This document shows, piece after piece, positions 1 through 11,972 of a DNA stretch of 64,000 nucleotides. Below the pieces are notes generated by a model, which ran no database searches, had not been told where the DNA came from, and was given only the letters and a program-made list of their open reading frames with translations. The stretch lies in NCBI RefSeq assembly GCF_008831285.2, contig NC_045141.1:11826106-11890105 (forward strand). Reading direction: 5' to 3'. Numbering within the stretch: the first letter of the stretch is position 1; every line of letters starts with the position of its first letter. The position numbers were made by a program, and so were the translations under genes. The DNA comes from Nymphaea colorata (lineage: Eukaryota; Streptophyta; Magnoliopsida; Nymphaeales; Nymphaeaceae).

Positions 1-242
1 GTGGTACTAAAAGTAAAATTAGCAAATTAGAATTCTATTATGTTGTGGCATTGGCGCTTATGACATATCTCTGAAAATAGAATATAAAGCCTTATGTCAA
101 AAGGAATTCTTGAGTCCCTTGATTTTGCAGACTTTAATGTTTGCATTGAATGTATAAAGGGAAAATGAACAAACATTAAGAGGTTATAAGTTTTATAATC
201 CATTCAGTAAGTCTTTCTTTAAAAGGGAAATGCTCATTTCTT

Positions 243-1812
243 TGAGGATATTGAGTTTAGAGAGGTGATCAGGTTAGAAGCATTACCTTTGAAGAGGGAC
301 CTGAGTCCACTCTATTCAGAAGAAGACAATGATGTCGATCTTCATACTGAAGAACAAACTCAACAACCTCAAGAAAATCAAGTAGAGGTGCCACTGAGGA
401 GATCCACTAGATAGAGGAGAAATACAATTTCAAATGATTTTGTTTATCTCCAAGAACATAATCTTGATATGGGCTTAATGGAGGATGATCCTGTTAGCCT
501 CCAGCAAGCAATAAAGAGTTCTAAATCTCTTGAGTGGATGGATGCCATGAATGAGGAAATAAAGTCCATGATAGATAATGACGTATGGGAAGTTGTTCCC
601 TTGCCTGAAGGTGTGAAACTCATTGGTTGTAAATGGATATTTAAAACCAATGGGTTTCATTAGGTAACATCGAAAGGTATGAGACACGTCTTGTCGTTAA
701 GGGCTTTACTCAAAAGGAATGCATTGATTATACAGAGACTTTCTCTCAAGTTTCGTCGAAAGACTCTTTCAGGACCATAATGGCACTTGTGGCTCATTTT
801 GACTTAGAGCTGCATCAGATGGATGTTAAGACAACGTTTCTAAATGGAGACATCGATGAAACGGTATATATGGTGCAACCAGAAAACTTTGCTTTAGGTG
901 ATGCAAAGAAAATGGTCTGCAAACTCAAGAAATCTATCTATGAGCTAAAGCAAGATTCCTATCAGTGGTATTACAAGTTTCATCAAGTTATAGTTTCATT
1001 TGGTTTCGAAACTAATATGGTTGATGAATGTGAATACCAAAACTTTAGTGGGGCAAATTTGTCATCAAAGTTTGACATGAAGGATCTTGGTTGTGCATTT
1101 TTTGTATTAGGAATCCAAATATTTCTAGATCGTTCTCGGGGTATTCTTGGATTATCACAAAAGACCTACATTGATAAGGTGCTTCAACGATACGGCATGA
1201 AGGATTGTAAACCAGGAGATACTCCAGTTGCTAAAGGAGACAAGTTTAGTCTCAAACAGTGCCCTAAAAGTGAAATCGAATATAAAGAAATGGAAATGAT
1301 TCCCTATTTGTCTGTTGTGGGAAGCCTTATGTATGTTCAGGTTTGTACTCATTTGGATATTGCATTTATCATTGGAATGTTAGGCAGATACTTAAGTGAT
1401 CCTGGTACGGATCATTAGAAAGCAACCAAAAGGGTATTGAAGTACTTACAAAGAACAAAAGGGTTTTATGTTCACATACAGGAAGTCAGACCAGTGGGAG
1501 ATCATTGGGTATTCAGATTATAACTTTGCTAGGTGCCAAGATAATGGCATCCAATCAGGTTTTGTGATTGCAGAATTTTTTGTCATGAGGCTGCGCATTA
1601 TGTACGATTTAGAAAAACCACTAAGGTTGTTGTGTGACAATAATTCAGCAGTCATGTACTCTTATAACAGCCACAGTTTGTCAAAGTCGAAGCACATGGA
1701 CATTAAGTTTTTGGGCTGTTAAAGAGGGGATACAGAATGGTCAGGTGTCTTTAGAGCATATTGGGACAAACTCTATGATTTGCAGATCCGCTTGCCAAGG
1801 GTTTAACACATA
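243..1812 (+). pseudogene. Copia pol remnant (RT and RNase H)
   Basis: Degenerate RT and RNase H. Recognisable RT landmarks are the linker and EWMDAMNEEIKSM segment near 530-580, the DVKTTFLNGDIDETVYM segment near 820-870, and LVAKG-like and KLKKSIYELKQ segments. The part that should hold the catalytic Y-x-D-D motif is missing near 1040-1065: the reading goes straight from the FSG segment to KFDMKDLG, whereas the sister copy at 17992-18447 has LYIDDILLASND between them. RNase H follows in broken frames (1468-1812), with remnants of the KHMDIKF and LAKGLTHK motifs. Stops and frameshifts occur throughout, including at 412-414 and near 661. Nonfunctional. Confidence 0.9.
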
Positions 1813-2266
1813 AGGTCTTTCACGAACATGCTGTTCGTATGGGGTGTTATCCTTGGATGATGTGCTGGTTTAGTGGGAGTTTGTATTTTGTTTGCTCTTA
1901 TGTATGGACACATATTCAGTTTTCTGCAGAATAAAGTTTAAAGTTCTTTGGTTCCATTCTGTGTTTATGTTTTGATCTCCATAAGGTTTTAAAGTTGAAC
2001 CAGTTGAGAATAGACATGTTGTAATCACATTACATGTAATTCTCATGTTATACATCTATATTAGATCTATGTCATTGGTTATGTTAACATTTGTGATCAT
2101 TGAAGGTTTAGCTAATTTTGATATAGCGAAAGCCGCTTTGGTTCTGTGTTGATATGATCATGGACGAAATTGGTGAAATAACGTTTAATAAGATAACAGT
2201 TATGAGCTCTTAAGGTTTTGTGTAATGTCTGAATGTATTAAGACATATTTGGCCCAAGTGGGAGAT

Positions 2267-2742
2267 TGTAAGATCATTTGGTGGGCCGACATATGTCTAT
2301 GAGGAATTTCAGACATTATGACTCTCTTAACGTAAATATCCGCTTAAGTGATTGCATTTTGGAATATTACGTCATTTTACATGATATGGGGTAAGTTTGA
2401 AATGTATAGATACCAGTACGGAATTACGGACTCTTTGATTGATGGAATCCGTAATTGTCCTTATTATAAAATGGTAGTGGTCCCTGGGGTCGTGCAAGGG
2501 CTGCCTGAAACATTGGTTTCTAGGGTTTTCCTCTTCCCCATCTGAGAGAGACCTCAAGCGCGCCGCACGTACCCTGGAAGACCCTGCTGCGATCTTCCCG
2601 TGCACCAGATCAGATGGATTTAGGTACACTTCCACTTCAGTTTAAGGTTTCGTTTATTTCAATGATTTAGCATGAGCATGATCCTGTTTTTAGGGTATAT
2701 ACGTTTTGTTTTGTATATGCGTTATGGGGAGAAATCCCAACA
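2267..2742 (+). repeat. 3' LTR of Copia element
   Basis: Begins TGTAAGATCATTTGGTGG directly after a purine-rich tract and ends GAAATCCCAACA. About 476 bp. It is the reverse complement of the LTRs at 16390-16855 and 22152-22617 (466 bp each), with scattered differences. Contains the segment matching the LTR promoter/leader region of those copies. Confidence 0.9.
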
Positions 2743-3062
2743 TAATGAACTTGTTTCGATTTGGAAAATTTAATGTCCTATGGAAACGAATGCTAAACAT
2801 GACGCATGAGGCTGGTTGGAGCACCTCATTAGTCAGTTGTTAGTTCGATTACCTATGATGTTATTTCTTTGGAATGCAAAGCTTAGTTGATAGGTGTTTT
2901 GACCAAGTCCTAAAACAGTCTTAAACTTCAGAAAAAGGGAGAAAAAAAGGTAGGGACGGCAAAACTAGAATTTTTTGATGAGAGGGTAAAGTTTTAAATT
3001 TTGATTAGGGCTGAAATATTATTTTTAAAAATTTACATATAAAGCAATAAATTTTTTTAAAA

Positions 3063-3106
<44 letters not shown>

Positions 3107-3448
3107 AAATCTGATAGACCAAAGCCCCTTCATTTTCTGTGCGAGGTACGGAGCTGCTGTCAGACTTGAATGGCTTTATTGTACATCATTCAACTTAGGT
3201 ATCATACATGCAATTGTTTGAAATCCAGAGGAGTAACATTCACATTTTGCAGTCAATCATGACTTCTATGTGACTGCCACGAGTATTCTCCTCGTTTTTT
3301 TCTTTAGCATTCAATACAAAAAGCAGAAATTGTAGTCAATGACATTGTTGTGATCTATGTAAGTGAGGCAGCTGCTTTATAAATGAAAGGTTCGATTCAA
3401 AGCCAGCACAGAATCAAACCCCTAACCGGATACTCTAATTACTTGCAG
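2743..3448. other. noncoding, with AT/CA microsatellite
   Basis: No supported gene. Contains an (AT)n tract near 3064-3094 followed by (CA)n to about 3107. The 3' end (3441-3448) is a pyrimidine/CAG splice-acceptor-like end preceding the first recognisable GT47 exon, so part of this stretch may be the old upstream intron. Confidence 0.5.
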
Positions 3449-3904
3449 GATCTACGTAGAGATGGAGAAGAGATTGATGACATGGATCTACAAAGAAGGT
3501 GAACCTCCTATGTTCCATGAAGGCCCATGTGGTAATATATATTCAATAGCAGGCCATTTCATCAGTGAGATGGATGAGAATGGACCTTTTGTCACTAGGA
3601 ACCCCGAAGAAGCCTTGGTCTACTTCCTTCCCTTCAGTGTAGTCAGAATGGTCGGTTTCGTTTATGAAAAGGGCTCGCTTGATCGGCAATTCCTATGAGA
3701 CATTACTAGCGACTACATCCAGGCCATATCGGCCAAGTTCCCATATTGGAATCGGACCCATGGTGCAGGCCATTTCATGCTCTCTTCCATTACTGGGTAT
3801 CAAGAAGATCCATCTTTTACTTTTTTTGTATTGAATTCGAATCCACATGATTAAGGGTAAGAGATGCATGGTTATGTGGTTTGCATGTTTTCATTAACAC
3901 ACAA

Positions 3905-4480
3905 CAATAGAATTAGGGTATGTTTGTTTCACCATGGATTTGAGATCCCTAGTGATATGAGACCTCGGAGATCATCGACAGATCCATGGATTTAATGCCA
4001 GACACCCTTCATTCCGCCTTAAACCTTGGTTTTTTTATATATAATATGTATTCAAAATGAATTCTATAAATTGAGGATCTTACAATGCACATTTCTTAAT
4101 GTAGAGATACAAGGTTTTCAAACACTATATGGATCTTATATTCAAGGGGATATGAAATCCATGACACCTGAAATCCACAGTTTTATCAAGCTGTGGATTT
4201 CTGCATCCATCCCACCATGGATCTCAAATCAATGCTACTGTATGAAAAAAACATAGATTTAAGATCCAATTTGTTGGGTTTTTTTTTTTTTTTTTTTTGG
4301 GGGGGAGGGGGGTGGGGGGATGGAGGAAGGGATATATGTAATCCAAAGTTTTATGGGCGTGCACCTCAATGTGGATCCCAAATCCATGCTTCTATAGTGT
4401 AAAAAGCATGGATTTGAGATCTAGTTTGTTTGTTGGGGGGAGGGGGGTTTCAAAACTGCAGATCTTGTATTGGTGATAAT
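3905..4480. repeat. repeat in GT47 intron with T/G homopolymer
   Basis: Several short, diverged copies of a GGATTTGAGATC-type motif occur here (near 3935, 4197, 4255, 4370, 4409), and a similar motif recurs at about 47740. A run of about 20 T followed by a G-rich stretch occupies 4280-4325. This looks like an old noncoding transposon remnant; I cannot assign its family. Confidence 0.4.
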
Positions 4481-4623
4481 CAAACACGACCTTAGGGACT
4501 TATGAAGCAACTCTAATGTTAACAAAGACAATATTGTGTCACTATCAATGGCAGAGCCAGAAGTTTTTTCATTTCGAACAATGAGAATAAAATTTCCAGG
4601 CAAGAAAACTTTAGACAAATATT

Positions 4624-4800
4624 CACTATAAGAAAAGGACTGATTCAGTGTCGTGATAAATGTGTTAGGAATGAGATTTGTTGACACTACATCAGTGTAG
4701 TTAGGAGACAAAAAGAAATGAAATGAAGTGACTTAGAAAGTAGCATGAGCAACGCATTGAATTTAGTGACGATCCAACGAAGTCAGTGATGCAAGAGTGC
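4624..4800. mobile_element. possible CACTA-type terminus
   Basis: CACTATAAGAAAAGGAC at 4624 resembles the CACTACAAGAAAA terminal inverted repeat of plant CACTA (En/Spm) elements. No partner terminus or transposase is recognised, so this is a weak call. Confidence 0.3.
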
Positions 4801-5560
4801 GCTACTAAGGCAACTAGTTCATGTCAATTTTAACTTGATTAATTTGCCTTCCACGTTTCTGCCAACATTTTGAAGGCACTCCTCCCTTGAACTTCAGGCA
4901 CCGTACGCTACAATAGACCAACCTGTGTTCAAGAATTTGATCAGAGTTCTGTGCAAATGCCAACTCCTCCGAAGGTTTCGTCCCAACAAGGGATGTTCCT
5001 GTCCGAGAATTCAACATGGGCATAAGCTTCCGGTTCCTGTTGTCGATCCATCACCACTTTCTGCAAAAACCATGCTGGCATTCTTTGCCGGAGGCAACGA
5101 TGGGCATTGTAAGAAAAATTCTCTTCAAAGAATGGAAAGGCAAGGACCCAGAGCTTCAGATCTTGGAATACTTACCAAAAGGCTTAAACTACAGAGAGTT
5201 CTTGATGAAGACCAAGTATTGCCTCTGCCCAAGTGGGTATGAAGCCACCAGCCCCAGAATCACAGAGTCAATACTTGCCGGCTGCATTCCGGTGCCGATC
5301 TCCGACAGCTACGTGCTCCCCTTCAGCGATGTGCTCGACTGGACTCAGTTCTCCGTCCCCATTCCATTCTCAAGGATACCTGAAATAAGGAGATTCTCAG
5401 CGGCATTCCGGAGAGCACATACTTGAAGTTGCAGGCGAATATGTTGAAGGTTCAAAGGCACTTTGCTGTCAATTGCCCTGCTAAGAGGTTTGATGTCATG
5501 CATATGTTGTTGCACTCAATATGGCTCAGAAGACTTAATTTGGGACTCGAGGATGTCTAA

Positions 5561-8120
5561 TGTTCATCTTCATTCCTGTTATGTATTCTTGCATTCCAAT
5601 TATATATGTGCAGTTTCAATTATATTCTGTTTAGCATGGTGCCATCTTGCCTCAACCAAGTAAGCACAGTTCCAATTATATTCGGTTTAGCACGGTACAT
5701 ATATACCCGTCATTATTTTTCCTTAAACTTTATTAATCTTCATGTTTTACATTGTGGAAATCAACACAAAAATGAGTTTTATAAGGTTAAAAGGATGATA
5801 TTGACTACTAAGATCTTATTTCTGCATTGTAATGTCATTTTACGTAGAGTTCTATTGTTTTGAGGACCAAGATTCATGTCTACATTTTGCAAGAAAAGGG
5901 TATGAAATGTTAAAAGCGGGTGTGACAAATTCAGCACACTTTTTCTAATCTATCTTTTGTAAGAGATCTTCTGGATCTCAAAAGCAATAAATTTCAGAAA
6001 TCATAATAAATAACAATTTAACATTAATTTCAAACTTAAGCACATTTGAAAGTGATTATGCAAGCCGATGCATATGAACGACACGAGACGGTGTTTTCAC
6101 TTTTGATACACATGAACGATGCATATGAGCTCTACTGACTCGGTGGAAGTTGGCAGGATCCGAGAGGTGGATTCGGTCCGACGAATAGCGTTTCTCGGGA
6201 AAAACTTCACCCCCAAAGCTCTGTCTCCTCGATTCCCTCTGTTCACTCAATAGCTGCCGGCAACCCAGACCACCGACGGCCACCCGCAGTGCCCGTGACA
6301 GGTGACATCTTCCTCTCGCCTTGTATGGTTTCTCTCACCAGCTCACTCCCTCTCGATCTCTTGTTTACTCAACACTTTTTTGTTTGCCTGCCACCTGCAG
6401 CCCAAATGCACCAACGGCCTCTTATTCTGACTATTTTTCCTTAATTAAGCATGACCTCAAATGGAAGGGACCCATGTAAAAACAAAACAGAGAAGTGGTG
6501 GTTATGAGTAGCTGCATTATGCCGCATACTTTCAAAAACATGTGAAACATGTCTTTACTATAATTTGCTTTTCAGCCCATTGAGTAGACATGAGAGGGGC
6601 AAAAGAAATTGAGCAAAAAACATGTGTTTTCATTTTCCTTTTGTATTATGTAATGTATACAATCAATTTTTATCGGATCAAGTCAATTTTCATGTTTACC
6701 TATGGTTTTTGCCTTTTGTGCTTGTGATTTTCTAGCTATCTATTCTTTTGTTTTGTTCATATGTCCAACGTAGCATGTTTTCTAATTGAATGACAATTGG
6801 GTAGTCTTAGTTTTTCTTTATCCAGTTCCCTAGATATTTTATCTATGGGTAACGAAGTTGATAGCGTGGAAGGACTTGGGTAGGTTTTCTTTTGCAAATC
6901 CACACCGGATTTGTGTCATTCTTTTTCTGTTCTGCCAACAGTTTCCAGAATGATCAAACTAGGTTGTGCACATACTTTTTGTAGTTGAACCATGAAGTCA
7001 TAAACTACTATTCAAGTATTTGTTCATTTTCATTGGTGTTTTTTCTTTGTTGGAGATCTCTTCATTAGTTTTATCATTATTGAGCAAACAACTTGTTCAA
7101 ATAGTTTTCATTTTCTATGTCATATAAATAGAAATGTTGAGATGTTTTGATGTTACCAAACGAAGTTGTAATATTTGTGAGCAGATCTACTCTTATTAGT
7201 TTGCCACAATTCAATGTGAATTGGCTGGTTGGAACTCCCCGCGAATCCCAACGGCCATTTAAGATGCAACCACAAACTTTTGTCTCTTATATTTTCTTCT
7301 TTATTCCTTTAAGGACCTCTCTCTCTTTTAGGTTTGGCAGGACCACCTCCCTTTTTTTTGTTTTTTTTTTTTTTTTTGCCTCAGTCTACTTTGGAGGGTT
7401 CCGTAAGAGATGCATGATGAAGTCCCCAGTGCCATAGTCATTGATTAATAGAGTAAATTAATAACCTGAATAAACAAAAAAGTTTCAATAAGAGGTGATT
7501 GGTTGAGGCATGCATATTAAATACATTTTTTATATGCTTATCTAAAGCCGTTACTTAAATCTAAAGCTAAAGCTATTTTGATAATCTTTATTTGATTCTT
7601 GCATTTTGGGCCACTTGAACTTTTTTTTTTTGTTTACTTGGTCAGAACTTGGGGTTAATCCAAGATGTACCTATCAGATTTGGCTCATTATTGAAACTTA
7701 TGGACTTGATATGCTTTTTTTTTAATGCATGTTTGTATGTTGGATCAGGTAGAAGACACATAACTGTTCATAAATTGTTTTAACTTTGAAGGACATTAAA
7801 TCCGATAAGAAAATTGAGGTAGGTAACAAAATGAAAGGGTCAGGACTTAATTTAGATGTATGATCTGAAGGCCAAACATTAATATTAATGTGAGAATAGT
7901 GGCAAAGTCATAGCTTTTTTTTTTGTAGATTTACATATTAATAAATCAATAACTTTTAGGGGATGTTCGGACTAGAAGACAAAACATGGTTTTGCTCCAC
8001 AACACCGTTTCAAGAATCTTTGGATGATGTTAAAACTGGGTTTTGCTAAAGGTTGCCCTGGTTTTGGTAAGGGCCTCAAAGCCAAGTGGTTCAGACAAAA
8101 CTACTTATCATCCACACATC
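5561..8120. other. no supported gene
   Basis: 3' flank of the GT47 pseudogene. A short repeated phrase around ATATATGTGCAG/TTCAATTATATTC occurs at 5600-5700. A GC-richer patch at about 6100-6320 carries only a short open frame without recognisable motifs. The rest is AT-rich and noncoding, with poly-T runs near 7350 and 7620. I see no RNA gene. Confidence 0.5.
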
Positions 8121-8626
8121 TAGGGGGATGTCAACGGGATCGGATTTGAATCAAATATAGCCTTAAACATTTCCGCTTTTTCATATATTCATATATTTGG
8201 ATTTGAATTCGGATTTGAATTCGAATAAAGAAAAGTTATATCCGAATCTGGAATCTGATTTTACAATCCGAATCCGTTTTTTATATTTATATCCTAATCC
8301 GAATCTAGAATCTGATTTTACAATCTGAATCCGTTTTTTATATTTATATCTGAATCCTAATTTTGAATCGGATGTTACAAATTTTCAAAATTTGATAGCT
8401 TTAAATACAGGATATTTGTCTAAAAATGAATCCGATCCAAATCCATATCCGAATCCAATCAAATATTTATATATATACAAATCTGAATCTAAATTCGATT
8501 GGATGCCACTTATCAAATCTGAATCCGATCCAATTTGTTAATCGGATATTAAATTTTTTTCCATATCCGATTTTTTCAGATCGTTTGGTTGGATATCCAA
8601 TTCAAATCTTATATACTGACATCCCT
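8121..8626. mobile_element. non-autonomous hAT-like element
   Basis: The left end TAGGGGGATGTCAACGG and the right end (read on the minus strand) TAGGGATGTCAGTATA form a terminal inverted repeat typical of small Ac-like hAT derivatives. Flanking octamers CACACATC and CAAACTTC match at 6 of 8 positions, consistent with a decayed 8-bp target duplication. The interior is made of diverged GGATTCGGATC-type subrepeats and AT-rich DNA. No transposase. Confidence 0.7.
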
Positions 8627-9107
8627 ACAAACTTCCAAAAAAATTTACAAAACTGAGCTTTTAACCAGGTTTTCATAAAAACTTAGTGTTCATCAAACCA
8701 AGTTTTTTGAAGGTGTCATCCAAATGCCGTCTCATTATTTATGTACTATTAACCCTTAAAGTTTTAAACTTAAATTTTTAGTGCTCTTTAATCATAAATG
8801 TGTAGCTTTACAACGGTGTGAGAGAAACATTAATTTTTTTCCCTTAAGGCTTTACGAGAGGATCTTAAATCAACGATAGATGAGATCCACATTTTAAATT
8901 AGGTGTTAAAAAAGCATAGGATGAAAAAGGTCAGACCTGATCAAATCCAATGATCTCTTTGACAATGATAAATGTGTGCCGTGCCTCTAAGTGCATTACA
9001 CATTTATATAATTGATGGCATCAGTCAACATCGCCTGGTTTCAATGTTTAAAAACGACATCTGATCCCATATATGTGACGCTGACAATAAAAAAAAATGG
9101 ACACACA

Positions 9108-9385
<278 letters not shown>

Positions 9386-9689
9386 ACATGCACATATATA
9401 GGATGAACAAATCGGCTGATCCAGTGATTTACCTGGTGAACTGATAACAAAAAAAAATATGATTTTTATTTTTTTACAAAAAATAAAGCAAAAACATATA
9501 AGCTTAATTAAAAAAGAGACAAATCTTTAAATTATTTGTAAAATAGGTGAAAATAAGATATGGCTCTTTTGAATCGGCCCCCAAATCTAATCGACATGCT
9601 ACCAATTCAATTTGAAGCGGCAAATTCATATTGATTCTGGCACCCTTGACACATTTACTAGGAAATGGACACAAACACATCAATGTATG

Positions 9690-9880
9690 TACATGCAAGG
9701 ATGTTCAAGAGAGTCGAGTGAAACTCTGTCTCAAATCAAACTTACCCGGTTAAACTGCGCTCAAGCTCGACTCATTTTATATATAAAAAGGAGTCAAGCT
9801 CAGGATTAAAAAAGGACTCGTTTAGAAAAAGAGCCAAGCCCAGCTCGGCTTGATTAAGCTTGATTGAACCCATGGAGATT
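9690..9880. repeat. diverged repeat with GCTCGACT/AGCTCGGCTTG motifs
   Basis: Contains degenerate GAGCTCGA/AGCTCGGC phrases like those at 50290-50580. Such motifs are typical of small non-autonomous hAT-like elements, but I cannot find clean termini. Confidence 0.35.
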
Positions 9881-9903
9881 AAATATACAAAAGGAGTTCT
9901 ATT

Positions 9904-9990
9904 AAACTTGGGACTCGAGGATGTCTAATGTTCATCTTCTTTCCTGTTATGTATTCTTACATTCTAATTATATATGTGCAGTTCCAGATT
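9904..9990 (+). repeat. duplicated 3' end of the GT47 pseudogene
   Basis: The stretch from ACTTGGGACTCGAGGATG to ATATATGTGCAGTTCC repeats 5537-5620 with few differences. It includes the final codons and stop of the GT47 reading frame and the start of its 3' flank. It shows a segmental duplication of this locus; the rest of the copy is not recognisable. Confidence 0.75.
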
Positions 9991-10113
9991 GCCAGAGAAC
10001 CAAGATTTCCTGAACTGATTGACTTTTAGAAACTTGATTTCCCATTTGTTTTTGTTTTTGTTTTTGTTCTTGTTTTTGGCCTTTTAATTGATTTCCACCC
10101 AATGGCTGCTAGC

Positions 10114-10469
10114 TGATAAAAAGGAAGATAAAGAGGAACAACACTTAGTTTAACGTGGTTCAGTCTAATGACTTCCATCCACGTTTGAAGAGCACTAGAT
10201 GCGTGCTCTGTTTTTCATTGTTTATTTCTTTCTCTTGTTGTAGTATACATAGAGAGATATTTGGATTACAACGATTGTTTCCATGATTCTCTCTTGGATA
10301 AAGGGAAGTAGTTGGATTTGTGCTGAGTTGTTTGCTCTCTTGATCTTCTCCTTGATTAGCAAGAGATCCTCTTCCGATCTTCTCTCCTTGATTGATTTTA
10401 TTTGCATTATGGTTGCTGCCTTGATCTTTTCCGATGTTATCTCTGCTGTCACTATCAAATCTGCTAACA
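10114..10469 (-). repeat. 3' LTR of Copia element
   Basis: 356 bp, starting TGATAAAAAGGAAG and ending TCTGCTAACA on the plus strand; it pairs with 15538-15885. It carries about 8-10 extra bases relative to its partner near 10165-10185. Confidence 0.95.
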
Positions 10470-10574
10470 GCCCCCCTCAAGCTAACAGTTGATGCTACCA
10501 ACGGAAGTTTGCTGATCATGTGAGAAAATTGGTGCCGTTCCAAAGGTTTAGTGAAAACATCTGCAATTTGATCT

Positions 10575-11104
10575 TTAGATGAGATAAACATCAAGTTCTC
10601 CTCTAACTATCTTTTCTCTCACAAAATGTATGTCTATTTCAACATGTTTGCAATGGCTGTGATGAATAGGATGAGTTGCAAGATGAGAAGCTCCAATATT
10701 GTCACACCATAATTTGGCTTTGGCTCCTTCTTTAACACCTAGTTCTTGTAGTAAAAATTTGATCCACATTATTTCAGCAGTGGTGTTGGTGAATGACCTA
10801 TATTCAGCTTCGGTACTGGATCTGAAACAACACCTTGCTTCTTTGAGCTCCAAGATACAAGGTTGCATCCAAGGAAAACAGCGTAGCCTCCTGTAGACCT
10901 GTGATCATCTGAGCAGCTGGCCCAATCGGCATCACTATAAGCTGAGATAGATGGAGAAGCACAGGGTTGAATGATTAGCTCATGTGATATGGTGTGCTTT
11001 AAGTATATAAGGATTCTTTTTATTGTGTTCCAATGCTCTTCTGTTGATTGATGCATGTATTGGCATACTCTATTGACAGAGTATGTAAAATCTGGTCTTG
11101 TCAT
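10575..11104 (-). pseudogene. Copia RNase H remnant
   Basis: Two overlapping frames. The upstream one begins [19 protein letters not shown] and has [19 protein letters not shown]. The second has [35 protein letters not shown] and KHVEIDIHFVREKI. These are the standard Copia RNase H landmarks. A frameshift near 10800-10830 separates them. The tail (10160-10594) has DQIADVFTKPL, the usual end of Copia pol. Confidence 0.9.
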
Positions 11105-11167
11105 GGTGGCATACTGAAGTGCACCGACGATACTCCTATATAAAGTGGGATCGTGAAAGCTGGAACC

Positions 11168-11972
11168 TTAATTAGCACTGAGAGGAAGACGTGCCATAGG
11201 AGTAGCAACCGGTTTGGTACCCAACATGTTTGTCTTCTTGAGCAAGTCATAGATATATTTTTGTTGAGAAAGTTTTAGACCTTGTTCTGAAAATTTTGCT
11301 TCTATACCCAAGAAGAAATGAAGTTGACCAAGATCCTTGATTGCATATTCCTGTCTAAATTTCTGAATAACACTATGAATTTGATTAGTGCTGCTTCTAG
11401 TAATGATTATGTCATCGACATAAACTAACACATATATAACATACTGCTTGTTCCTGTAAATAATTAGTGAAGAGTCGGTTTTGGCACTAATAAATCATAA
11501 CTGTAAGTGAAAATTGCTCAATCGAGCAAACCAACCATGATGCACCTGTTTCAATCCATAGAGAGCATTTTCATGCCTACAAACATGATAATCTTGTGTC
11601 CTCAAACCCAGGAGCCTGAGTCATGTATACTTCTTCTGAAAGATGTTCATGCAAAAAGGTGTTTTGTATGTCTAGCTGACAAACTGCCCACTTATGGCTC
11701 AAAGCAATGGTTAGCACATTTTTAATTGTAGTGGGTTTGACTATAAGACTAAAGGTTTCAGTATAGTCTACACCTTCAATTTGGTTGTAGCCTTTATCCA
11801 CCAGACGAGATTTGTATCTTTCCAAACTTCTATTTGCCTTTCTCTTGATCTTGAAGACTCATTTGCATCTCATAACATGTTTATTAGAATCATTTGGAAC
11901 CAATCTCCATGTGTTGTTTCTCATGAGAGCATTGTATTTCTTTTGCATGGCTGCTCTCCAATGCTTATTTAA
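11168..11972 (-). pseudogene. Copia reverse transcriptase remnant
   Basis: Minus-strand RT in several frames. It contains [43 protein letters not shown] and the catalytic LVYVDDIIITRS motif (start near 11431), then KDLGQLHFFLGIE and KYIYDLLKKTNM. The YVDD box is intact, but frames are broken near 11440-11580 and between linker and RT. Confidence 0.92.

Larger units (their letters stand above)
1..2742 (+). mobile_element. Copia LTR retrotransposon, 3' part, cut by window edge
   Basis: Plus-strand Ty1/Copia remnant. From the window start it reads through a GAG-pre-integrase remnant, reverse transcriptase (RT), RNase H, a purine-rich tract just before 2267, and a 3' LTR at 2267-2742. It matches, in opposite orientation, the element at 16390-22617: base 1 corresponds to about 19205 there. 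The integrase core is absent, as in that element. The 5' LTR lies outside the window, so a target duplication cannot be checked. Coding frames carry stops and indels; the element cannot encode its own pol. Confidence 0.93.
3449..5560 (+). pseudogene. GT47 exostosin-like glycosyltransferase pseudogene
   Basis: Decayed member of the plant GT47/exostosin family (Golgi type II glycosyltransferases, At5g03795-like). Exon A starts after the acceptor at 3448 and reads IYVEMEKRLMTWIYKEGEPP; it continues through the conserved VYFLPFSV and WNRTHGAGHFMLS segments to about 3788. An in-frame TGA (3697-3699) interrupts it after DRQFL. Exon B (about 4919-5560) contains RPNKG/SSEGF, SAKTMLAFFAGG, KILFKEWKGKD, YCLCPSGYEATSPRITESI, GCIPVPISDSYVLPFSDVLDW and C-terminal RHFAVNCPAKRFDVMHMLLHS. 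The match is spread over two frames with at least four frame changes (near 4950, 5015, 5100-5115 and 5395). No exon encoding the cytoplasmic/membrane-anchor N-terminus is found upstream. The intron (about 3789-4918) holds repeat DNA. Clearly nonfunctional as read; sequencing error is a less likely explanation given the number of lesions. Confidence 0.88.

Noticed and set aside
10160-10594. 144-residue frame as a separate gene
   Set aside because: It is the end of Copia RNase H (DQIADVFTKPL) running into the LTR.
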